From assembly GCF_001314225.1 (NCBI RefSeq), contig NZ_CP012697.1, forward strand, positions 2,294,001 through 2,358,000: a DNA stretch of 64,000 nt, read 5' to 3'. Origin of the DNA: Microbacterium sp. No. 7. Lineage in GTDB: Bacteria; Actinomycetota; Actinomycetes; Actinomycetales; Microbacteriaceae. Under the pieces are notes generated by a model. That model saw only the letters and a program-made list of their open reading frames with translations. It was not told the DNA's origin and did not search any database. Both the position numbers and the translations under genes were made by a program. Below, piece after piece: positions 16,825 through 26,272 of the stretch (positions within the stretch are counted from its first letter, which is position 1; the number at the start of each line of letters is the position of its first letter).

Positions 16825-18519
16825 TCAGGTCTTGCCGTTGACGCTGTCGACGACGTCCATGAGCGCGGTCTGCGTCTCCTGGCAGCGGATCCGGTAGTTC
16901 CGCATCGAGACGATCAGCGTCGGCCGCGCGGCCGCGTACGTCGTCCCGTTCCAGGTCAGCGAGGCACCCGACCACGACCCGTTGCCCCGGGATGCCTGCG
17001 CGCGCACCTGGTTGATGTTGGTGACGAGGGCGTTGAGGACTCCCCCGGTCCACGTGTCGACCGCGGTGATCTTGGTGACCGCGGCCGACCAGGTGATGTC
17101 GTCGACGAGCGGGTCCGGTGGGGAGGACGGGGCGCCCTGCGGGGGCAGGGAGAAGTGCGCCCGGGCACGGTTGGTCGCGTCGCGCAGGTCGATGACCGCA
17201 CGGATCCGCCACGCGAGGATCCGGCCGATCTGCGCGCGCGTGGTGAGCGTGTCGGCCGCGTACTCGGTCTTGTCGATGTTGTCGGGCATGCCCGACAGGG
17301 CGATGCCGACGATCTTCTTCTGCGGCTCGGCGGGCGTGTTCGGGGTCTGCTGTGCGTTGATGATCTTCACGGGTTCCTTGAGGGCCGTGCCGAGCTCGGA
17401 CATGCGGATCCTGAAGTTGCGCATCGAGACGATGATCTGCTGTCTGGCGGCCTCGTAGGACGCGCCCGACCAGATCGTCGTGCCGCCCGTGTAGGCGCCG
17501 GGGCCGAGGGCTTCCTTGGTGCGGACCCGGTTGATCGCCGGGGTGAGGGCAGCGATCCGGTCCCGGCACCAGTTGTCGACCGATTCGAGGTTGTTCGCCG
17601 CGGTGCCCCAGTCGAGGTCGTCCATCACGACGTCAGGCGGCGTCGGGAACGCGGCGATCTCCGCCTGCCCCTGGTAGGTCAGGGCACGGTTGGTCGCGGC
17701 GCGCAGGTCGACGATGGTCCGCACCCGCCATTGCAGGATCCGGGTGGCCTGCGCTTGCGTGGGCAGGTTCCACGCCTCGTAACCGGCGCGGTCGAGGTTC
17801 TCGGGCATCTCGCTGATGGACAGGCCCTGCACCCGCACCGCGGTGCCGGCCTCCACGGCCGCGTTGCCCGACGACTCCAGGGCGCCTTCGGCGGCCGTCC
17901 CGGCGGCCTCGGCGTAGTCGACCGTGCCGCCGAGCTCCTGCGCGGTCTGCCGTGCCGCGGTGCGCGCCGACACGGCGTTCTGGATCGCGGTGTCGAGCTT
18001 GCCCTTCCACTGCTGCTGGATCTCGAGGAGGTTGTTGCGCACGGACGCGTTCGTGAACTGCCACAGCTGCTCCACGTCGTACCGCAGGTCGGCGATGTTC
18101 GCGCCCGACGGGTACGCGGGCATCAGGTTGATGCTCAGGTCGCTCAACCCGGTCTGCGGGGTGGGCGCGGCCGGGACCGTCACCGACGGCTTGGGCGGCA
18201 GGTCGGCCTTGGTGAGCACGGGCTCGGGCTCGTGCCAGGTGATGATCTTGACGACATGGAAGCTGCCGCCCTGGTGGACGGCGTCGACCATGTCGCCGAC
18301 GCGCACCGCGCCGAGGGACCGGTCGATCGCGGCGGGGACGATCGTCCCGTCGATGTCGATGCGCAACCGGTTCGTGTCGACGATCTCGACCACCGTCGCC
18401 AGCCGCCCCTGCACGGCACCAGTCGACGCGGGCGGGGCCTGGCGCTCCGCACGGGCCCGGCGCATCTCCTCGGCCTGCAGGGCCGCCTCGGCGACCTGGG
18501 AGCGGCTGTCATCGGTCAC
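16825..18519 (-). CDS. Minor tail protein with internal duplication
   Basis: 564 aa. An N-terminal beta-rich part (about residues 35-95; RLATVVEIVDTNRLRIDIDG, OB-like) is followed by a helical stretch and two tandem ~148-residue repeats (about 232-380 and 405-551). Shared repeat landmarks are MPENLDRAGY / MPDNIDKTEY, QWRVRTIVDLRAATNRA / AWRIRAVIDLRDATNRA and IIVSMRNFRIR / LIVSMRNYRIR. Start is GTG 18519 (AGGAG 6 nt upstream), overlapping the previous gene by 11 nt. Position between tail-tip genes and lysin suggests a tail fibre or baseplate-like protein; function is inferred from position. Confidence 0.8.
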   Translation of the reverse strand: MTDDSRSQVAEAALQAEEMRRARAERQAPPASTGAVQGRLATVVEIVDTNRLRIDIDGTIVPAAIDRSLGAVRVGDMVDAVHQGGSFHVVKIITWHEPEPVLTKADLPPKPSVTVPAAPTPQTGLSDLSINLMPAYPSGANIADLRYDVEQLWQFTNASVRNNLLEIQQQWKGKLDTAIQNAVSARTAARQTAQELGGTVDYAEAAGTAAEGALESSGNAAVEAGTAVRVQGLSISEMPENLDRAGYEAWNLPTQAQATRILQWRVRTIVDLRAATNRALTYQGQAEIAAFPTPPDVVMDDLDWGTAANNLESVDNWCRDRIAALTPAINRVRTKEALGPGAYTGGTTIWSGASYEAARQQIIVSMRNFRIRMSELGTALKEPVKIINAQQTPNTPAEPQKKIVGIALSGMPDNIDKTEYAADTLTTRAQIGRILAWRIRAVIDLRDATNRARAHFSLPPQGAPSSPPDPLVDDITWSAAVTKITAVDTWTGGVLNALVTNINQVRAQASRGNGSWSGASLTWNGTTYAAARPTLIVSMRNYRIRCQETQTALMDVVDSVNGKT

Positions 18520-20356
18520 CGACCACTCCTCTCGCGAGCACGGCCTGCAGCCCGTCCGTGTCCAGCCGTGTCGACCATCCGGTCACCCGGTGCGGCCCGA
18601 CCGCGTCGAACTCCGCCTCCCCCAGGGCCACGACCCGCAGCGGGTCGATGTGCGGCTGGAACAGGGCGACGAGGTTGACCTCTCGTGTCTCCTCACGCAG
18701 GGTCGCGAGCCGCAGTGCCGCGACCTGCGCGCACTGCGCCTCCGTGGTCACCTCGTCCAGGACCAGCTTGTCGGGGTAGAAGATGCCGTGGGTGACCGAG
18801 ATCGGGTCGGTGGGGTCGGTGATCTGCGCGACCGCCATCACGGGCGGGTCGACCTCCCGCGACCCCGACGCGACGACGAGGCTGTTGACCGTGACGGCGG
18901 CGTCGACCGAGCGGACCGAGATCGACTGCACGACACCCTGCGACCAGTCCGCGACGACCGTCGCGTCCGGGTGCGGGTCGAGGCGGATCACCCCGACCCG
19001 GTCCTCGTAGAGGACCATCCCGGCGGCCTGGGCGATGCTGTGCATGTCGGCGACCGGGTCGCCGGCGTGCACCTCCCCGAGGATGTACTCGGGCGGGAGG
19101 GAATGCATCGACGGGGTCAGGTCGCGGCGCAGCGTCGGCGCGACGGCCGACAGGATCGTCTCGATCGCGGTGTGCGCGCGCATGCCCGACACGTCGATCG
19201 GGGTCAGGTAGTGGCGGATCGTCGCCAACGCCGACACCCCGGTCACGTCGAAACCGCCCGGGGGGAGGTCGCCGTCGGCGGAGATCTCCCCGACGCGCGG
19301 GTAGGTGCGGCCGCACGGGATCCGCACCCACTGCATGCTGCGCGGCAGCCACAGGTGGAACCACAGCTGGATCGTGTGCCGGCTGTGGGCGTGCAGCGGA
19401 TCGGTCTCCCGCCGCGGATACCAGGCCGCGTCTGGCACGTCGAACGTGACCGACCACCAGTGCGCCCGCTCGGACTCGACGACCACCTGCCCGTCCTCGA
19501 ACGGCAGCAGCTCGTCGAGGACGACCTCGTCGGGGTTGACGATCTCCGCGCTCCAGTCCGACACCCGGTGCGGGTCGACGACCGCCTCCCAGAACTCCGG
19601 CAGGGTCAGCACGTCCTGCCAGGGCGGCGGGGGCGGGTCGAACCGGACGATCGACGCCTTGACCTGATCGATGGCCGGCACGCTGTCGGCGGTGCCGCGG
19701 CTGATGCCGGGGATGAGGGTCGCGGCGGCCGCGTCCGACACCGTCGCGGTGTCGAAGCCGTCGCGGACGGTCGGCATGAGGTGCTCGGCGGCATCCGCGA
19801 TCCCGACCGTGTCGGCACCGTCGCGCGCCCACCCGGCGCCCGCGGCCGCGGCGTCGACCACACCGACGGCGTCTTCGGCGGTGCGCTCGTAGTTGGTGAA
19901 CGGGTCGTGCCAGTCGACCGTGAGGGACACGGCGGTGAGCGTCTTGTCGGAGACGTCGCTGGTCGTACCATCCCAGCGGATCGTGAGGGCGTTGCCGCTC
20001 GACCATCCGGGACGGTCGACGAGCGCCTGCATGCCCGCGGCCACATCGACCGACTTCGACCCCGCGCCCCCAGACCAGGTGCCGGTCGGCGTGTTCGCGG
20101 TCCCTCGCTGCCCACCCGCGAGCGCGGGCGCGTTGTCGACCTGGTGGATGCCGACGGCGCGGGCGTTGTCGATGAAGCCCGAGATCGTGAACGTGAGCGT
20201 CGCGGCGTCGATCACGGCGCCCTGCGGGATCGCCACGCCCGTCCACCGTGCGCCGGCAGACCTCGTCGACAGTCCCCCGAACGCGAACGTCGTCGACCAC
20301 GCGACGTTGTCCCACCGCCCGCTCTCAGCAGGCGCACCGCCGGTCCATGTGGGCAT
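18509..20356 (-). CDS. Minor tail protein (gp37-like tail-tip protein)
   Basis: 615 aa, beta-rich. The N-terminal 150 residues resemble a jelly-roll/carbohydrate-binding type domain (IDAATLTFTISGF, LTAVSLTVDWHDPF). The C-terminal portion (from about 255: PPPPPWQDVLTLPEFWEAVV) resembles the siphovirus ReqiPepy6 gp37-like family of tail-tip proteins. AGGAGG lies 6 nt before ATG 20356. Part of the tail operon. Confidence 0.75.
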   Translation of the reverse strand: MPTWTGGAPAESGRWDNVAWSTTFAFGGLSTRSAGARWTGVAIPQGAVIDAATLTFTISGFIDNARAVGIHQVDNAPALAGGQRGTANTPTGTWSGGAGSKSVDVAAGMQALVDRPGWSSGNALTIRWDGTTSDVSDKTLTAVSLTVDWHDPFTNYERTAEDAVGVVDAAAAGAGWARDGADTVGIADAAEHLMPTVRDGFDTATVSDAAAATLIPGISRGTADSVPAIDQVKASIVRFDPPPPPWQDVLTLPEFWEAVVDPHRVSDWSAEIVNPDEVVLDELLPFEDGQVVVESERAHWWSVTFDVPDAAWYPRRETDPLHAHSRHTIQLWFHLWLPRSMQWVRIPCGRTYPRVGEISADGDLPPGGFDVTGVSALATIRHYLTPIDVSGMRAHTAIETILSAVAPTLRRDLTPSMHSLPPEYILGEVHAGDPVADMHSIAQAAGMVLYEDRVGVIRLDPHPDATVVADWSQGVVQSISVRSVDAAVTVNSLVVASGSREVDPPVMAVAQITDPTDPISVTHGIFYPDKLVLDEVTTEAQCAQVAALRLATLREETREVNLVALFQPHIDPLRVVALGEAEFDAVGPHRVTGWSTRLDTDGLQAVLARGVVGDR

Positions 20357-20397
20357 GCGGTACCTCCTCGACTACGTCACGGCCTGGGGGGCATCTC

Positions 20398-20901
20398 TCA
20401 GCCGAGATCGTGCGTCCAGGTGACCTGCAGCGTGTCCAGCGCGCCCTTGGACGGCACGCTGGGCGACAGCAGCACCCGGGCGAGCGTGGACGCCTCCGGG
20501 CTCGTCGCATCCGACAGGCTGTTGTTCACGATGACGACCTCGGTGATCGCCGAGCCCGTGGTCGCCTTCCCCGCCCCCCACGTCGCGACGTAGGTGATGC
20601 GCCGCTTCCCGCTCACCGTCGAGGCGCTGGGCGTCCCGGCGAGCGCCTGATGCGAGTTGGACAGGTACGTGGCGAGCGCTGCCCCGGCGCCGGTCGTCGC
20701 GGGGGCCGTCGAGCCGGTGCCGAGCTTCATGCCCGTCGCGGCCGGCGGCACGCCGCCGATGTCGGCGCCGGCCTCCGCGTACCGTCGCAGGCCCATGAGG
20801 GTGACGAGGTTGTCGGCCTCACCAGTCTCCGTGGTGCCATCGGCGCGGGTCAGCACCCACGCCACGTGCCCCGCAACACGGGGATGATCGGTGTTCAGCA
20901 T
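20398..20901 (-). CDS. Tail-associated phage protein
   Basis: 167 aa, glycine/alanine/threonine-rich and beta-rich (KLGTGSTAPATTGAGAALAT, SGKRRITYVATWGAG), as seen in small minor tail or fibre proteins. AGGAGG directly before ATG 20901. Function inferred from position only. Confidence 0.7.
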   Translation of the reverse strand: MLNTDHPRVAGHVAWVLTRADGTTETGEADNLVTLMGLRRYAEAGADIGGVPPAATGMKLGTGSTAPATTGAGAALATYLSNSHQALAGTPSASTVSGKRRITYVATWGAGKATTGSAITEVVIVNNSLSDATSPEASTLARVLLSPSVPSKGALDTLQVTWTHDLG

Positions 20902-20909
20902 GGTTCCTC

Positions 20910-23900
20910 CTACAGGTGGATGATCGGGTGCGTGACCGGGGCCTGCGAGGGCGCCTCGCCCACGGCGGGCGTGCGGGCCTCGACCCACACGACGGGCACC
21001 TCACGGGCCTGCCACGGGAGTTGCGCGATCCGCGGCTCGGAGTGCTCGGACACGACACGGATCGTGACGCGCTCCCCCGGTGCGATGCTGGTCTGCGCCC
21101 AGTCCGCCTCGGGCGGCATCATCAGTAGCAGCGGGTCACCACACTGCGTGAGCTCGTGCAGCATCGCCCGCTGCGCCTCGTCGTCGGCGCGCAGGATCAG
21201 CGCGCCCCGCCGGCCCCGTTCGGTGCCGCGGAGCACGAGCGCGTACTTCTCGCGGAGCAGCTGGTGCACGCCCGACGGCCGCGGCCACACGTTCGGGTCC
21301 ACGGTCCTGACATGCACCCGCACCCACCGTGATGCCGGTGCGAGCGCCGAGGTCAGGATGCCCGCCCGCGAGGTCGGCACGACCGGGTCGGACACGCCCC
21401 GCTCCGACGGCAGCCGCACCCCGTCGACGATCTGGTGCTGGATCGCGGACCACCGCATCGGCTGGCCATGCGAGAGCAGCGGATCCGACAGGACCGCCGA
21501 GCTCGACACCGCGGTGAACGATTCCACCAGCTCCCACGTCAGCCCGTCGTCGACGGACGACCAGACGGTGACCTCCGCACCCGGTGTGAGGCCATCGATC
21601 GTGACGTCCGTGCCCGCATCCGTGGACGGCGGGACGACCTGACGAGACTCGAGGACCGAGAAGGAATTACCAGGGGTGCCGGCCCACCGGACCCGCCACA
21701 AGGTGGGGTCCAGCCCCGCAGGGAGGTTGCTGCCGTCGAACCACGGCCCCGTGTAGGCGGGGTCGAAGATGCCGATCTGATCCCACCAGACCTCACCCTG
21801 GCCCCGCGCGGCACCGTTGTAGAAGCGGACGATGTTGTGCCCGCCGGCACCAGACCAGGTGAAATCGTGGTCCGTGTCGCCCGCCGTGTTCGCCGCTTGC
21901 GTGCCACGGACCTCCGGCCAGCCCGCGAGAATCCGCCGCGCCCTGGCATGCTGACCGGGCGCACCCTGCGCGCCCTCCAGATGCAGGGCGCCGACCGCCC
22001 GCGCAGCAGACCGCAGCGTGCCCACAGCAGGCACGGACGCCTCGATATAGCTGTCGCCGTCGGATGGGTTGTTGGGGATGATCCGCACCGAATGCGTGCC
22101 GTTCTTCGCCCACCTCGTGGACCGGACAGCGACCGCGTTCCCGCCCGAGATCACCCCCGGCACGCTCACACCCTGCACAAGCGTCGACGACTGATGCGCG
22201 GTCCCCGCCCAGACACCCGTCAGGTCGGGGTCGTTCGAGATCCCGCCCCCGACGAACGTTCCAGGGCTGAGGATCGGCACGGCCAGCATCGTGCGCCGCA
22301 CCCGCCACCAATCGCCGACCTCGAGGTTGCCGCCGCCTGACGACAGGGCGATCACGATGAACACGGCGTCCGCGTGCGACGTGAACTCGGCGTACCGGCG
22401 CCCGGTCGCGGCATCCGTGTCGAGCCACAGGTTCGCGTCGTTGACGACGAGCGAACCGGCCGCGTTGTACTCCCACCGGCGGAAGATCACATCGGCCAAC
22501 CCGGCCTTGCGCTCCAGCTCGAACGACAGCCGGTACAGAGTGCTGCCAGCGATCGGGAGTGCGTTGGAGCCCCAGTTCGACGAGCGCATGATCGACTTGT
22601 CCGCCGACGCGCTGACCGCCTCGGCACGCACCCACCCGCCGTCCATCGACACGGACACCTGGCCGATCGTTCCCGACCACCGCGCCTGACCGTTGCCCAG
22701 ACCGACACCGTTCGGCAACGGGTCCGACCACAGGTTCGTGACGATCGTCACAGTCGCACCCGCGGTCCCGGCCGAAGGGTTCACCTCGTAGTTGCGGGCC
22801 TGCTCGGCCCACGCCGTGTACCGGGTGCCGGCGTTCACGACCGGCGTCGCCGGCGCGGTCCACGACACCACGAACGGCGCCGACGACGACCACGCCGACC
22901 ACGCACCACCGGTCTGCTGCACACGCCCCCACGCGGTGACGCTCGCACCGTTGACCCACGGGGTCGACGCAGGCGCGTCACGAGTGAGGCCGGCGCCGCC
23001 GAGCACTCCCGAGTCCCACACGACCGCGCCGGCCGTGTCACGGATCTGCCAGTGCGACGCGGTCACCGTCGACGACGGCCTCGTGATCGTCGCACTCCCC
23101 ACGATCGTGGGCGACAAGTCACCATGCGCGGTCACGACCGACACGTTCAGGATCGGAGGCGTGACCGGCGTCACTTGACGCTCCGCCGCCCACTGCGACA
23201 GGAGACCGTCGAGAGCCTCCTGCGTGCGCGCGGTCCACGACCGTGCCGTGCCGAGATTGTCCAGCGACCCCGCCGGGAGGGTGACACGGGTCGCGTCACC
23301 GGGGTTCAGGGTCTCGGTGCCGGTCAGCGAGCTCGACGACGCGGACCAGTACAACCACCCGAACGCGCTGCTGATGCGCCAGGACCAGCCGCCCTGCCGG
23401 CCGCCGGAGCGGGCCGGCTGATGCTGCCACGAGAAATCGGTGTCCGCCGCGGCGTTGATCTCCTCCCCCGCACCCGGGGCGGTCAGCACCGGCGGGCGCG
23501 GACCCACCGGCGGGAGGAACTCGACCCCGAGGCCCGGGACCGTCGCTGCACCAGCGGTGCCCTCGGTCGCTTCCCCGACGGTGACCCACATGCTCGGACC
23601 CCACCACGACGTCGGCGAGACCACCGCACGCCCCGGCAGCCACGACACACCCGACCCTGCCGGGTTCACGTCCTGGCTCGCAGCGCCCACGACCACGCCC
23701 GACGCGCCATCGCGCACGCTCACCCGCGCCGCGCCCATCGTGACCCGCACACCCGGCGCGCCGTTCTCATCGACGACGACACGGCCCGACCATCCGGCCG
23801 CGCCCTGCGGCGCCACCGGCCCCGCATCCCCGGCACGCAGAGCACGTGTCGAGACCCGCAGCCACGTCCACGCCATGCCCGCGACCTGCGTCAACGGGGT

Positions 23901-24044
23901 CGCGCCCTGCGGCATCCACCCATCCGGCACCGCAGGCAGCTGCAGCACGAACGCCGGCACCACCTCGATCAGGACCGCGAGCTGACCCGGCGCCCACCCC
24001 GACGGCAGATCCGCCGCAGACTGCGACCACGCGCCAGCGATCAT
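20910..24044 (-). CDS. Large minor tail protein (tail tip/host-contact)
   Basis: 1044 aa, the largest protein of the prophage; rich in Trp, Ser, Gly and Thr. The centre has fibronectin-like/Ig-like beta repeats (SPTIVGSATITRPSSTVTAS) and a jelly-roll-like carbohydrate-binding segment near residues 430-620 (TNLWSDPLPNGVGLGNGQAR is a common start of such phage modules). The C-terminus (about 930-1044) looks like a distal tail adaptor domain. The start overlaps the tape-measure stop as ATGA. Likely determines receptor contact (inference). Confidence 0.85.
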   Translation of the reverse strand: MIAGAWSQSAADLPSGWAPGQLAVLIEVVPAFVLQLPAVPDGWMPQGATPLTQVAGMAWTWLRVSTRALRAGDAGPVAPQGAAGWSGRVVVDENGAPGVRVTMGAARVSVRDGASGVVVGAASQDVNPAGSGVSWLPGRAVVSPTSWWGPSMWVTVGEATEGTAGAATVPGLGVEFLPPVGPRPPVLTAPGAGEEINAAADTDFSWQHQPARSGGRQGGWSWRISSAFGWLYWSASSSSLTGTETLNPGDATRVTLPAGSLDNLGTARSWTARTQEALDGLLSQWAAERQVTPVTPPILNVSVVTAHGDLSPTIVGSATITRPSSTVTASHWQIRDTAGAVVWDSGVLGGAGLTRDAPASTPWVNGASVTAWGRVQQTGGAWSAWSSSAPFVVSWTAPATPVVNAGTRYTAWAEQARNYEVNPSAGTAGATVTIVTNLWSDPLPNGVGLGNGQARWSGTIGQVSVSMDGGWVRAEAVSASADKSIMRSSNWGSNALPIAGSTLYRLSFELERKAGLADVIFRRWEYNAAGSLVVNDANLWLDTDAATGRRYAEFTSHADAVFIVIALSSGGGNLEVGDWWRVRRTMLAVPILSPGTFVGGGISNDPDLTGVWAGTAHQSSTLVQGVSVPGVISGGNAVAVRSTRWAKNGTHSVRIIPNNPSDGDSYIEASVPAVGTLRSAARAVGALHLEGAQGAPGQHARARRILAGWPEVRGTQAANTAGDTDHDFTWSGAGGHNIVRFYNGAARGQGEVWWDQIGIFDPAYTGPWFDGSNLPAGLDPTLWRVRWAGTPGNSFSVLESRQVVPPSTDAGTDVTIDGLTPGAEVTVWSSVDDGLTWELVESFTAVSSSAVLSDPLLSHGQPMRWSAIQHQIVDGVRLPSERGVSDPVVPTSRAGILTSALAPASRWVRVHVRTVDPNVWPRPSGVHQLLREKYALVLRGTERGRRGALILRADDEAQRAMLHELTQCGDPLLLMMPPEADWAQTSIAPGERVTIRVVSEHSEPRIAQLPWQAREVPVVWVEARTPAVGEAPSQAPVTHPIIHL

Positions 24045-26263
24045 CTCGGCCGCCCCTCATACACACTCCCCGCGCCACGCGCGGCCGTCTTCCGCGACCC
24101 CAGCGTGATCCCTCGGGAGACCTTATCCCCGACGCGATCGCCGGTGAGGTCCGCGAACTTCTCGTAGTCGATCTCCGCAGGTGTCGCGACGCTGCGGAGC
24201 ATCAGCGCGCCCGCGGTGCCCGCCATGCCCGTTATCGACGGGTCATAGGCGAGCGTCGCCGCCAGTGCCGCGGCGATCGTCGACCGTGAGGCGAGCACGC
24301 CGGCGGCCCACTGCTCGCCGATCGCTTCGCCAGATGTGAGCAGCTGGATCCAGCCCGCACCGGAGAACGGGCCGCGCTTCGCGGGCGAGCTCGGGAAGAA
24401 CCCGCGGGCGAAGTCGAGGACGCCGCCGACAGCGTCTCCGACGGCGCCGATCATGTCGCCGATGCCGTCGACGAACCCCTGGATCAGGTCGCGCCCGGAC
24501 TGGACCAGCCATGTCCCGATGCCGGCGAAGAACCCGCGCACCAGATCGGGGATCGAGCGCAGGAACGTGATCGCCTCGTTCCACTTCACGGTGATGCCGG
24601 TGACGATCCCGTTCCACAGGTCTGAGAAGAAGCCGGTGAGCATCGACCATGCGGCGACGAACCCGCCGACGATGTAGTCGACGGCGGCGCGCAGCACGCC
24701 GAGGATCGCGTTCCAGACGACGTCGATCGTCATCCGCACGGCCATCCAGACGGCATCCCACTTGCGCTGCAGGTCCATGACGATGCCGACCAGCCACGTC
24801 ACGAAGCCCGCCCAGATGCCGCGCACCCAGGCGGTCAGGGCGTCCCACGCGAGGCGGAACGCCGCGCCGACGGTGGCCCAGATCCCGTTCCACCACTCGA
24901 CGAAGGCGTTGATGCCGTCGGTGAGCCACCCGATGAATCCGGCCCAGATGTCGAGGATGAAGGCGACGACCTGGTCCCAGTTCATGACGAGCGCGACGAT
25001 CGCGGCGATCAGCGCGACGATGCCGACGATGATCCACGTGATCGGGTTGGCGAGTAGGGCCGCCGTGGCCGCCCAGATCGATGCCGTCCATGCGACGAAC
25101 GCTGCGACGAGGGTCACCCCGATGACGCCGGCGATGACGCCGATGACCTCGACATTCTCACCGACCCATGCGCCGAGGTCCTGCAGCAGCGGCAGCGCGG
25201 ACGTCAGCCCGTCGCCGACGGCGGAGAACACCGCGGTGGCGAGGGGCTCAAGCGCGACCAGCGCGGTGTTCATGGTGAGCTGCCACCGCTCGGCGAAGTC
25301 CATGGTCTCTTCGCCGACGCCGAGGATGGTGTCCCCGGTGGCGCCGGTCGCCGCCATGAGGTCGGTCATGTTCAGCACGCCGGACTGCAGCGCCCCGACG
25401 AACTGCGCGGCACCGCGGGTGCCGAACACCTGCGACGCCAGGTCGAGCGCGGCCGCGGTGTTGCCCTCGTCGACGAAGCCCTGCAGCTCGGAGGTGACTC
25501 GCCGGAACGCCTCCTGCGGCTCCTCGCCGTCCTTCGCGAGGGTCACCAGACCCTTCGACATGGACGCCATCACGGCCGTGCTGTTCAGGCCAGCCTTGTC
25601 GAGCGAGCCGAGCAGGGCGACGCTCTCCTCGAACCCGAAGCCGAGGTTCTGCAGCGCCGGCGCAGCGACCTGCACGCCGGCGGCGAGCTCGTTCATCCCG
25701 ACACCGGTGGCCTGCGACACCTGGAACAGGGTGTCCATCGCGTCGATGACGCCGTCGCCCTCGATCTTGAAGGCGTTGAACGCCGCCGAGGTCTTGCCGA
25801 TGTCGACCTCGGTCTCGAGGATGCGCCCCGCTTCGAGGTACTGGGAGGCGACGGTCTCCAGCGTGTCGCCGGTGAGTCCCATCCGGGTGTTGATGTCGGC
25901 GACGGCGGGCCCGATCTTCTCGAACTCGGCCGGCACGCGCAGGCCCACGTTGGTCGCGGAGTCGACGAGCCCGTCGAGCGCCTCACCCGTCGCGCCGGTC
26001 CCGACACGGATGGTGTCGGCGACGGCATCGAAGATGTCGCCGACCTCGTAGAGCCCCTTGAACGCTGCGACCACGCCGGCGCCGATCGCCGCGACGCCGA
26101 TCGCGCCCTTGACCTTCGACGCCCAGCCCGCGCCGGCCTTCTCGCCCTCGTCCTGCGCGGCCTTCGTTCCCGGCGCGAACGCCTCGACGAGGCTGTCGGT
26201 GATCCCCTCAGCGGACGGGACCAGACGCACCCATGCGGTTGCGAGCTCAACGCCTTCGGACAT
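24041..26263 (-). CDS. Tape measure protein
   Basis: 740 aa. The N-terminal segment ATAWVRLVPSAEGITDSL is typical of actinophage tape measures. A TP901-like core domain follows (VGMNELAAGVQVAAPALQNL, TAVMASMSKGLVTLAKDGEE). A hydrophobic region of about 60 residues (IGVIAGVIGVTLVAAFVAWT to IVALVMNW) may insert in the host membrane during DNA ejection. The C-terminal part has Trp-rich helical repeats (DIWAGFIGWLTDGINAFVEW). Start ATG 26263 with GAGGTG upstream. Length sets the tail length. Confidence 0.93.
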   Translation of the reverse strand: MSEGVELATAWVRLVPSAEGITDSLVEAFAPGTKAAQDEGEKAGAGWASKVKGAIGVAAIGAGVVAAFKGLYEVGDIFDAVADTIRVGTGATGEALDGLVDSATNVGLRVPAEFEKIGPAVADINTRMGLTGDTLETVASQYLEAGRILETEVDIGKTSAAFNAFKIEGDGVIDAMDTLFQVSQATGVGMNELAAGVQVAAPALQNLGFGFEESVALLGSLDKAGLNSTAVMASMSKGLVTLAKDGEEPQEAFRRVTSELQGFVDEGNTAAALDLASQVFGTRGAAQFVGALQSGVLNMTDLMAATGATGDTILGVGEETMDFAERWQLTMNTALVALEPLATAVFSAVGDGLTSALPLLQDLGAWVGENVEVIGVIAGVIGVTLVAAFVAWTASIWAATAALLANPITWIIVGIVALIAAIVALVMNWDQVVAFILDIWAGFIGWLTDGINAFVEWWNGIWATVGAAFRLAWDALTAWVRGIWAGFVTWLVGIVMDLQRKWDAVWMAVRMTIDVVWNAILGVLRAAVDYIVGGFVAAWSMLTGFFSDLWNGIVTGITVKWNEAITFLRSIPDLVRGFFAGIGTWLVQSGRDLIQGFVDGIGDMIGAVGDAVGGVLDFARGFFPSSPAKRGPFSGAGWIQLLTSGEAIGEQWAAGVLASRSTIAAALAATLAYDPSITGMAGTAGALMLRSVATPAEIDYEKFADLTGDRVGDKVSRGITLGSRKTAARGAGSVYEGRPR

Positions 26264-26272
26264 AACCGCACC

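Noticed and set aside
17924..20593. An 889-codon plus-strand frame over tail genes
   Set aside because: Antisense to two tail genes with clear Shine-Dalgarno sites; repetitive Arg/Asp/Val composition and no domain.
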